Shown here: positions 9,300 to 17,757 of the stretch, one piece after another
Numbering within the stretch: the stretch's first letter is position 1
Layout of the letters: each line of letters opens with the position of its first letter
DNA from: Torymus aiolomorphi
Taxonomy: Eukaryota > Arthropoda > Insecta > Hymenoptera > Torymidae
NCBI GenBank assembly: GCA_036365515.1
Contig: CM070873.1
Location: 265,047,575 to 265,111,574, forward strand
Direction of reading: 5' to 3'
DNA: 64,000 nt
Position numbers and translations under genes: made by a program
The notes under the pieces: model-generated
Databases searched by the model: none
Seen by the model: only the letters and a program-made list of their open reading frames with translations
What the model was told of the DNA's origin: nothing

Positions 9300-11447
9300 A
9301 TGTTTATAATGGAAAAAGTTGAAGAGAAACTCGATAGTAAATTAGAAAATTTATATTTACAAAGATACAATACAGTTTTAACTAAAAACACATATAGATC
9401 TGATACTTCATATAACGCAAGGGCTATTGACCTCAACCAAAACAATACGCATGTCAATGAACTTTCGCATAATATATCTAATGATAAATGGTTAGTGAAC
9501 CTTTCTAATGTCCAACTACCTCCGTTTGTAATTGACATTTTAAGGCTCGGTGATAAATTCAACTTCACGGAGAAATTAGAGAATAATAATGTTTTAGAAA
9601 TTATAAAAAACTTAGAATACTTTTTAAATGACAAAACTGTAGATTCTGAATTTTCTAAGAATATAAGAAATAAGATTATGAATATTTTAAGTAAACATCA
9701 GAATAAAAAATTTAGTTTAGATTTTTTCGATAAAAGGCTCAAGATCGATTTAAAAAGAACAAAAGAATTTCTAAAGAACGACAATAATCTTTTAGTAACA
9801 CGAGCAGATAAAGGAAATAGTACTGTTGTTATTGATAAACGAAAATACTGTGAAAAAATGATTAATTTATTATCTGACTCTAAATATTATTGTATGGTTA
9901 AGAAAAATCCTCTCCCTTCTTTGGAAAAAAACACAGACGCACTTATAAAAAACCTAAGACAAATAACATTTTTTCAAAAATTACAACCTATTTCGAATAA
10001 ATGTACAATAGCCAGAGCTTACGGTCTCGGTAAAATACATAAGATCAATTTTCCTGTTAGACCGATAATCTCTGCTATTAACACTCCTACATATTATTTA
10101 TCCAAAATGCTTGCTAAGTTTCTCTTTATCAATTTAAAAAGGCCTAATTCACACGTTACTAATAGTTTAGACTTAAAACAAAAAATTGAAAACATAGTTA
10201 TACCGGCTGGATATACCATTATCAGCTTAGACGTTGTTAGTTTGTTTACAAATGTTGCGGATTATTTAATTTTCGACTCAATAGAAAAACGTTGGAATCA
10301 ATTGTATAATCTTTGCGAACTTAACTGTAGCGAATTCATAAATGTTCTTAGGTTTATCCTACACAACAATTACTTTGTATTTAATCACACTTTTTACAAA
10401 CAAATATTTGGAGCTGCCATGGGCAACCCCTTAAGTCCAATCTTAGCTGATATTGTCATGGAAGACTTAGAAAATCAAGCCTTATCAAAAATTTGCTTTC
10501 CTGTACCGTTTTACTATAGATATGTTGATGATATTATTGTATGTGTTCCTGCGAATATGATAGATTATACAGCAAATTTATTTAATAGTTTTGATAAGAA
10601 TTTACAATTTACAGTCGAGACACCAAGCAACAATAAAATAAGTTTTCTAGATCTTCTTATTATTCATAACGAACAAAAAATTTCCACGGATTGGTATAGG
10701 AAACCAACTTTTTCTGGTAGATTTCTAAATTTTATTTCTCACCACCCGATTAGTAATAAGATTGGTATAATATGTTCTTTAGTTGACAAATGTATTAATT
10801 TAGCTGATACACACTTCCATGATAAGAATCTTAATCTAATTAGAGATTTATTATTGGAGAATGATTATCCTATGGATTTCATTAATAAACATATCAATAA
10901 ACGTATATTACACATTAAAAATAATAATAAAAATACTTGTAATTCTAAGAACATAAATTTTCATAGCATTTTAGTTTTCCCATTTATTAAATATATCAAC
11001 CCGGAATTAAAAAATATCTGTAAGTGTTACAACTTAATTATGATTAATTCAATCTCCAATAAATTCAATCATATAATTAGACTAGGAAAAGATAGATACC
11101 ATAAAAATGAAAAATCTCAAGTTGTATACAAAATTAATTGTTGCGATTGTGATGCGTTGTACGTGGGACAAACTTCTCGAAAATTGATTGTAAGAAGCAA
11201 AGAACATGTTAGCGATTGTAAATTTAAGAGAGACAAGTCAGTTTTACACGGACATATAGCGAATACTAATCATAAAATCGATTTCAAAAATATTAAAATT
11301 TTAGATCACGAGCCTAATTTACAGAAAAGATTACTATCTGAAATGCTACATATCCATTCCCAATGCAATAGTTTGAATAGACAGTTTGACACTAATTTTT
11401 TGAAGTCAGATTATAAAATTTTTATTAATAATAATAAGTTGATATAA
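9300..11447 (+). CDS. Penelope-like reverse transcriptase with GIY-YIG endonuclease, open frame
   Basis: About 715 codons from ATG 9300 (MFIMEKVEEKL) to TAA 11447 without a stop. The Penelope family copies its RNA by target-primed reverse transcription, with a GIY-YIG nuclease making the nick. Visible landmarks: RADKGNSTVVI about 9800, GLGKIHKINFPVRPIISA about 10025, SLDVVSLFTNV about 10230 (RT A motif), FGAAMGNPLSPILAD about 10410, YRYVDDIIVC about 10520 (catalytic YVDD), FLDLLI, then a Cys-rich stretch CKCYN and CCDCDALYVGQTSRK about 11140 (CCHH-like lead and GIY-YIG core with R and E nearby). The N-terminus is probably short, since the minus copy keeps about 45 more residues and the terminal-repeat fragment replaces them here. 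Very AT-rich codon use. Confidence 0.85.
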   Translation: MFIMEKVEEKLDSKLENLYLQRYNTVLTKNTYRSDTSYNARAIDLNQNNTHVNELSHNISNDKWLVNLSNVQLPPFVIDILRLGDKFNFTEKLENNNVLEIIKNLEYFLNDKTVDSEFSKNIRNKIMNILSKHQNKKFSLDFFDKRLKIDLKRTKEFLKNDNNLLVTRADKGNSTVVIDKRKYCEKMINLLSDSKYYCMVKKNPLPSLEKNTDALIKNLRQITFFQKLQPISNKCTIARAYGLGKIHKINFPVRPIISAINTPTYYLSKMLAKFLFINLKRPNSHVTNSLDLKQKIENIVIPAGYTIISLDVVSLFTNVADYLIFDSIEKRWNQLYNLCELNCSEFINVLRFILHNNYFVFNHTFYKQIFGAAMGNPLSPILADIVMEDLENQALSKICFPVPFYYRYVDDIIVCVPANMIDYTANLFNSFDKNLQFTVETPSNNKISFLDLLIIHNEQKISTDWYRKPTFSGRFLNFISHHPISNKIGIICSLVDKCINLADTHFHDKNLNLIRDLLLENDYPMDFINKHINKRILHIKNNNKNTCNSKNINFHSILVFPFIKYINPELKNICKCYNLIMINSISNKFNHIIRLGKDRYHKNEKSQVVYKINCCDCDALYVGQTSRKLIVRSKEHVSDCKFKRDKSVLHGHIANTNHKIDFKNIKILDHEPNLQKRLLSEMLHIHSQCNSLNRQFDTNFLKSDYKIFINNNKLI

Positions 11448-11639
11448 ACAAGGCTTACTATTATAGGTTTACATATCTTATTGTGTATTTATGGCTAAAG
11501 TGTTTCGTAGTTCTTACCCCTCCTATACATACTCTAGAGATGATAAATACTGGGAAATTGCGTGCGCCGTCTCACTTTGACTAGTGGTCTCTTATTGTGT
11601 CCACTTATTTATATTTGTATATATAGTTTTCTGGTAAGT

Positions 11640-11773
11640 GTTGTTAAGCGAGTGTTTATCAATTTTAGTGTCTTTTTTTTATGTTAATAAACTTGTATTT
11701 CGTGTGTATTTTCACAGACCTTGAAAAGGGACGGAAATAAACCGTCCGAAACGTCGGAATAAATTTTTTAAAA
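11640..11773 (+). repeat. Penelope terminal repeat, 3' end of the plus copy
   Basis: Inverted counterpart of 6506-6660. It holds the motif GGACGG-AAATAAA-CCGTCC followed by GAAACGTC at about 11729-11755, and ends in TTTTTTAAAAA next to the right target duplication. Confidence 0.7.
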
Positions 11774-11787
11774 AGGGTTAATCTTAT
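11774..11787 (+). repeat. Target-site duplication, right copy (Penelope pair)
   Basis: AGGGTTAATCTTAT, identical to 6423-6436. Confidence 0.6.
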
Positions 11788-12330
11788 ATAATAATTTTAT
11801 AAATTGTAAATATTTTGTAGTAGTTAGATTTATACAGTAAATAATATGCAGTATGTGTTAAAGGTATTTGTATAGCTGAAACAACTAATTATAAGATGCT
11901 TGAAAGCATTTTGTATAGCAATATAAGTAATAGGCTATTAATAATTAAATATTTTATATTCAGTTTGTAAAAGCTTTTTTTTTAATAGCGTAATAGTTTT
12001 TAACATCGAATATGATATATATGTCATAACATCAGTTTGATGCAATTTCATGCTTTCTAGAATGGAGTTCTATCGCATAGTAGATATTATGTAAAAAAAA
12101 CAACCGTCTAACCTATAAAATTTATAAAATACCATCAAAAACAAAAGTTTTTCTTAAAGGTAATAGATTAAAAATACTTTTTGGGCTTTACTACAAAAAA
12201 TAGGTTATGTCGAGTATGCCTTTCACATAAAGTGAAGGATTGTTATTCAACTATCAAAGACAAAAATTTGTTTAATCAATTTGTAAAAATTCTATGCAAT
12301 TCTACTCACAATTTATAAACTTTTTTCCAT
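11788..12330. other. AT-rich spacer, nothing recognised
   Basis: No ORF, repeat array or RNA signature seen; it is the left flank of the piggyBac insertion. Confidence 0.5.
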
Positions 12331-12342
12331 TTAACCGGTTGA

Positions 12343-12409
12343 CTGGTAATGGATCATATATGTACAAAAAACAAAGGTTACAATCCTGGTAATGGATCAT
12401 ATATGTACA
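12343..12409. repeat. piggyBac subterminal direct repeats
   Basis: Two copies of a 24-bp unit beginning CTGGTAATGGATCATATATG, period 43 bp, starting inside the left inverted repeat. Likely transposase-binding sites. Confidence 0.8.
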
Positions 12410-12627
12410 TATTTGAATAACTCTCAAGAATTTGGATCGATTTAAACAAAAATTGGCACACAACCGTTGTTTGGTGTGCTCTATCCGTATAAATGGTCAT
12501 ATTTCAGAAATTTTCGGTCCTAACCTCAAAATTACAACAATTCGTGCATTAGAATCTTTTGTCTTCGGATGTAAATACTGTTTGAGCCATCAAATATTTG
12601 TGAAAAGTGATACATAGGGGTTTGCTT

Positions 12628-12714
12628 GGATCACTGTATGAATGAATAAATGAATAAATAAAAAAATTTATAAATAAATGAATGAATAAATGAATGAATG
12701 AATGAATGAATTAA
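12628..12714. repeat. (AATG/AATA)n microsatellite
   Basis: Imperfect tetranucleotide run of AATGAATAAATG type inside the piggyBac element. Confidence 0.85.
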
Positions 12715-12897
12715 TTAAAAATTCATTGTAAATTCTGTAGAATTCGTGATAGTGTATATGAAATGGCGGATGCTATAATGTTTTTCAACAAACACGTGAA
12801 TTTGTAAGTATTTTCTCTTCGACCCCCGTAGTTAGCTGGTAAAAGATTCACGACCCCAGAGTGTACCGGCGAGGACGTTACGGCAGGTTTTTACACT

Positions 12898-13075
12898 CCA
12901 CTTTTTTTTTTCATTTTTGTATTTTTTCATTTTTTTGCTTTTGTTGTTATATTTTATTTTTTTTTATTTTTTTCTATTTTCTTTTTCATTTTTTTATTCT
13001 TTTTTTATTTTTTGTTTTATTTTATTTTTTTGCTTTTTTGTTTTATTTTATTTTTTTGTTTTTTTAGTTATTTTA
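12898..13075. repeat. T-rich low-complexity tract
   Basis: Long T runs broken by single A, G or C. A Phe-rich reading frame across it is an artefact of composition. Confidence 0.85.
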
Positions 13076-13164
13076 TTTGATCTATTATAGAAGTTTGAAA
13101 TCACTTCTTCAGTTGAAATATGAAGAAATCGATATCAATTGATACTTAGATGAATCTTCATGAT

Positions 13165-14890
13165 TTATGTTGGCTTAGTATGAAAGTTTTTGAAACATGG
13201 TATCGCGCATAACGGAATATTGTTGCAATCACCACACATTGTACTAACCAGCTGCGTCTTTCCATTTCGGTAACATAAAGAACAACGTTTTCTAATAGAT
13301 TTATCGTCTCCTATTCTAGCTGGATAATGAGGAATTGTGAATCTAAGTGGATTTACTTCTCTGAATCTTTTGTATGCTTTCATATTCTTACAGCTGTGTT
13401 TTTCAAGAAGTTCTCTAGCCAATTGCTTACGAAATTCGAGGCATCTGAGTTTTTTCTCAGGGTAAATAATATTGTAGACAACATAACAATTGAATATTGC
13501 TAGATCAAGTAGATGAAAGAAAGTTTTTATGTACCATTTCTTCGTTTTTCTCATAATGTCATATGGTGTAATACACTGGTCTGCTAAATCAACACCACCC
13601 ATGTTATCATTATAGTCCACTACAAGATTTGGTTTTAGTTTATTCATTTTAGTGTGATAATCCACTTTATCAGTCGTAATCATTTCTGGTGAATGCTTCG
13701 TAGAGAGCATAGTCACCAATTTTTTATCTTTCCATACAATATATGTCATTATCGAAGAACTGAAGATTTTCATCTCGCCTTTTCCAAATTTCTTCTTATT
13801 TATTTTAGGAAGATGAGCACGGTTCGCTCGGGCAGTTCCACAAACATTCGTTTTTTCATTATGCAATTTTTGAAATAGGTAGGGTGAACTATACCAATTG
13901 TCAATATATAAGGAACCGCCTTGTCCGCCTAAGTCACCTAGCTGAGACGCCGAGTGACGATTTTTTATTGGAATCATTTGAGCCTTTCCCCACATAAATC
14001 TTGAAATTATAGATATAACCATTTTTTGAGTCACAGGTTTCAAATAGTTTGATTCCAAACCGAGCTCTTTTGTTTCTATTGAATTGTTTGAAACTCAATC
14101 GTCCTTGCCATTTCATAAGAGACTCGTCGATAGAAATATTCTCAGAAGGTCTATAAATGCTTTGGAAGCGATCCTTGAAGTATTCAATTACTGGTCTCAG
14201 TTTATAGAGCTTATCTGATGAATCATCTTCATCTGAAAAATGTGATAATAAAATTATATTCTGAAATTTTACCAGAGGCATACATTTTGAGAAGAATGCT
14301 GTTTCAATCATTGGATCTTTGGACCAGTACATCTCAATCGATGGCTTTTTTGTGATTCCCATGAGTATAAGCAATGCTTGCATAGTGTAAATCTCATCCA
14401 TAGTGATATCATCACATTGATTTATCCTTGATTTTTTCTTCAGTTTTCTAGCTTGTTTTAGATTCGCTATCTTTTTCTCTTTGTACAGATTACTATGAAA
14501 AGCAATCATCTCTACAAATTCATCCGGCAGAAATGTCTTGAAAATATCCATACAAGAACTATTTTTATCAAGTCCGCACTCCTCTTTCAACCCCGAATAA
14601 GGATCGGAGAAGGGATGGATTTTTGGCTCGAATTGGACATTCTCGTTGAAAGTTAAATTTTTCATCAACTGATCCATTCTTAGAGATAATGGGATATCAT
14701 CAGAGTCAACATCTTCGAAATTTTCCAGATCTGAATTTTCATTAGAGCTGCTTGATAAATCATTTATAAAATCAGTTTCATCAATCTCCTCCGCAAAATA
14801 TTCATCATCAGTATTGTCAAGATTAGAACCACTGCCTTCAGAAGATGTAGGTGATGGTGATCGTAATCTTTTCCGAGATGATTTTGACAT
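13165..14890 (-). pseudogene. piggyBac transposase, single frameshift
   Basis: Starts at ATG 14890 (MSKSSRKRLRSPSPTSS) with an acidic Ser/Asp/Glu-rich N-terminus of about 85 residues, then the DDE_Tnp_1_7 domain. The three catalytic aspartates of the family are visible: ISIDESLMKWQG, SLYIDNWYSSP and DYNDNMGGVDLADQ. A C-terminal Cys-rich finger (RCSLCYRNGKTQ, CGDCNNIPLC, CFKNFH) follows. One 1-nt frameshift lies around 13935-13965, between SNKKSS and QLGDLGGQGG, where two frames overlap; together they give close to 570 residues, normal for the family. The protein cuts and pastes DNA at TTAA. Confidence 0.9.
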
Positions 14891-14989
14891 TTTCAGTTAG
14901 TTTTCCTATAGCAACGGTGCAATAACTAAACTTCCGCAAAAAAGATAGTAGTAGAATAGGATAGTGAAAATATGTCGAAATAAAACAAC

Positions 14990-15470
14990 TTTCTCGAGCT
15001 ACAACTTTCCTGGATGAATCAAAATTTTACTCTCAATTCTTGGTTCTAGAGATTTAGTGTTTTCTTTTTAGAGCTGAGAAGTGAAAACTAAGTTATGAAA
15101 TGAAATCAGTAGTATAAAATACCTCCAGATTTGATTTTCTTGAGAAAATGAAAATTTTACCCTCAACCCTTATTTTTCGCATCTTTAGAGATATGTAGAG
15201 TGGAAACTAGGTTCGAAAATGAAATCAGCAGTATAAAAACCCTAAGATAGAAGTTTTTTGAAAAACTGAAAATTTCACCTAACACCCTTATTTTTTACCT
15301 TAACCCTTATTTTTCACCTCTTTCAGGATATGTAGAGTGAAAACTAGGTTCGAAAATGAAATCAGCAGTACAAAAAACCCTCAATAAAAGTTTTTTGAAA
15401 AACTGAAAATTTTACCCCACACCCTTATTTTTCACCCCTTTAGGGGGTTGTAAAAAGAGAATTGAGCTCG
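14990..15470. repeat. Diverged tandem repeat, unit about 115-125 bp, 3-4 copies
   Basis: Repeats of a segment with GTAGAGTGGAAACTAGG, AATGAAATCAGCAGTATAAA and ACCCTTATTTTTCACC. It lies upstream of the transposase start inside the piggyBac right arm. Confidence 0.75.
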
Positions 15471-15868
15471 TCAATGACATTAGAAGCACAATAATCCCCT
15501 AGATATTGTTTTTCATGTATTTTCGTGAAGAACTGGCTCGTACCAGAATTGGCACGAAAACTGGAAAAAGCTCCACCAGTCAACCGGTTAATGTGCTATA
15601 CAAAAAGTTTCAAATTTTTGAGTTAAAAAATCATGAAAAATGAAGATTTATGAAAAAATTCAAAATTTTCCAATTTTCAATTAATTCTATCTTTTGAACG
15701 ATTGAATATTTTGCTCTAAAACTTCATGGTTATGTTTTGGGGCTAATTTGAAACGAGTAAAAAACTTTTGAGCAATTTCAAAATTTTGGCCTTCAATAGT
15801 TGACGTGAAGTTACCCATATATAAAAGAAGATTGATTTTTTGACGTCTTGATTTCCCAGAGAACCACT

Positions 15869-16064
<196 letters not shown>

Positions 16065-16263
16065 TGTGTGTGTGTATGTGTGTGTAAGGTATTCTTTCTC
16101 AACCGGACACCCAGTTCTCTCTAGAATTGGTTTCACTTTTAGGGGTCCTACCAGGGCTCATAATTTAGATTTCTTCATCTTGTTTCTGGAGCCAATGGGT
16201 GATTTTTGATTCTCACATTCGATTTTCACCTTGTGTGAACATTTATGGTCGATGAGCTCATTT

Positions 16264-16434
16264 GGGCTATGACACAGAATAAGGAACAGCACACAGGTAT
16301 AGGATTTAACATGGTTAATATATCTATATATATGAGAAAATCTTGTTCCCTGTGTCTATTCCTTGGATATATAGATATAGTAACCCATGTTAAATCCTAT
16401 ATCTGTGTGCTGTTCCTTTTTCTGTGCCATAGTC
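16264..16434. repeat. Inverted repeat, about 70-bp arms
   Basis: Left arm begins GGGCTATGACACAGAA and the right arm ends TCTGTGCCATAGTCC; the arms share GGAACAGCACACAG and TATAGGATTTAACATG. The loop is about 30 nt. It looks like a small palindromic MITE. Confidence 0.75.
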
Positions 16435-16448
16435 CTTTATGTGAAGCA

Positions 16449-16533
16449 GGTGGGTGGGTGGGTGTGTCTGTGTCTGTGCCTGGGTGCGTGCGTGCGTGCG
16501 TGCGTGCATGTGTGTGGTTGGGTGGGTATGTGT
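16449..16533 (+). repeat. GT-rich simple repeat with G-runs
   Basis: GGTGGGTGGGTGGGTG followed by GTGC/GTGT units. Four consecutive G-runs could form a G-quadruplex on this strand. Confidence 0.8.
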
Positions 16534-16796
16534 GAAAACTGTTAAAATTCTCCTCTCTTAAAAAAGAATGAAGACCACAAAGTGAAGTAAAAATAAAACG
16601 ATAATAAATAATATTTCAATTGTTTAGTGTATAACCTAAAAATTTAATATACTTAAATACTATTGTTAAAATTAAGTAATGTAAATAAATATAAGAAGTT
16701 GATATTTTTCAATAGGTAAACTAATGATTATAATTTTAAATTTTAAGTATAAAGCTTCTAGCAAGAACAAAGAAAGGACGCGAAACGCGAGTGAGT

Positions 16797-17037
16797 CTTA
16801 CTATATCGACGGCTGGGCGGAAGAAGAACGTATCTCGGTGCGGAGATGAAGAACGACGTATCTCGGCACGGAGATGAAGAACGACGTATCTCGGCGCGGA
16901 GATGAAGAACGACGTATCTCGCCGCGGAGATGAAGAACGGCGTATCTCGTTCTTCATCCTCGCGCCGGGATATATCGTTCTTCAGCTTCGCGCTGGGATA
17001 CGTTGTTCTTGCACTCAGCCGTCGATATAGTCTAGGA
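16797..17037. repeat. 28-bp tandem repeat inside a large hairpin
   Basis: Four to five copies of a 28-bp unit (CGGAGATGAAGAACGACGTA...) run left to right, then two diverged units run in the opposite direction. The block is bracketed by ACTATATCGACGGCTG on the left and CAGCCGTCGATATAGT on the right, so the whole can fold. Variation between units is mostly in the GCGC/GCAC/CCGC tip. Confidence 0.8.
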
Positions 17038-17757
17038 GCAGGGTAAAAAAAGGGGTAAAAATTTCGAAAAGAATCGAAGTTATAGCCGAAATACTACGCG
17101 TATAGCGCGTATGCGCGTAAATAGGCCTTTTTTTGCACTAATTTTGTAATATCTTGCGTTCTGTTTCATATTTTTGAAAAATTCAAATTGGAGATTACCT
17201 CTTAAGGTAAAAGTACCCATTATGAAACATCGCTCGAATCGTGACCCCTTTATGGAACAGTTTGAAATACAGTAAAATAAAGTCTATTAATGATACAGAT
17301 AAACAATATCAAAATTTTATCTGAATAGTGAAGGTTTTTTATGTAATATGCAAAGAGATTCACATTTCTACATGATAATTATAATTTTTAAAAAATATAT
17401 GACTGCGTGTATTCTGAGATCGACTCAAACCTGTGGCTGTTGAAGTCAATCGTGCTGGTTTTTATTTTTTTTTTTTTTTTTTTTATTTCCAGAAAATATT
17501 TACATTACATTATTATATACGAAATATACATAAGTAAGTAAATCCTACTGAGGTAAATATTATTGCCTGTGTGTAGATCTGGTACATAGAAAACTTACAA
17601 ACTAAAAAAAAATATTACAAACTACAAAATTCTTAAAAACTATATAATGGTATATGCGTAGTGTTTGTTAACATCGATAAAATCCATTGTAGTACATAAA
17701 TAAACAGTTAAATAATTTGTTAGATATATTGATTAAGATTTAATTATTATTTTGAAA

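Larger units (their letters stand above)
6437..11773. mobile_element. Penelope-like element pair, head to head
   Basis: A 5.3-kb near-palindrome made of a minus-strand Penelope copy (6506-9139) and a plus-strand copy (9300-11773), with an inverted terminal-repeat fragment (9140-9299) at the centre. The two coding sequences are almost identical at the protein level. The plus copy is truncated about 100 nt further into the 5' coding region than the minus copy. Bases 6437-6505 lie inside the flanking repeats but do not match the element and may be filler. Penelope elements insert by target-primed reverse transcription and often leave inverted partial copies at the 5' side. Confidence 0.8.
12335..15587 (-). 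mobile_element. piggyBac transposon with intact ends (3253 bp)
   Basis: Left end TTAA + CCGGTTGACTGGT (12331-12347) and right end ACCAGTCAACCGG + TTAA (15575-15591) are perfect 13-bp inverted repeats inside duplicated TTAA sites, exactly the architecture of piggyBac. Next to the left end is a 24-bp direct repeat pair (12343-12366, 12386-12409). The transposase gene lies on the minus strand. Both ends are intact, so only the transposase frameshift is an obvious block to mobility in cis; trans-mobilisation would be possible in principle. Confidence 0.92.

Noticed and set aside
12861..13067. Phe-rich ORF resembling a membrane protein
   Set aside because: It follows a T-rich low-complexity tract inside the piggyBac element; no real hydrophobic-helix organisation.
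16797..17037. CRISPR-like array (28-bp repeat units)
   Set aside because: Units are directly adjacent without spacers, are palindromically bracketed, and the genome is eukaryotic.
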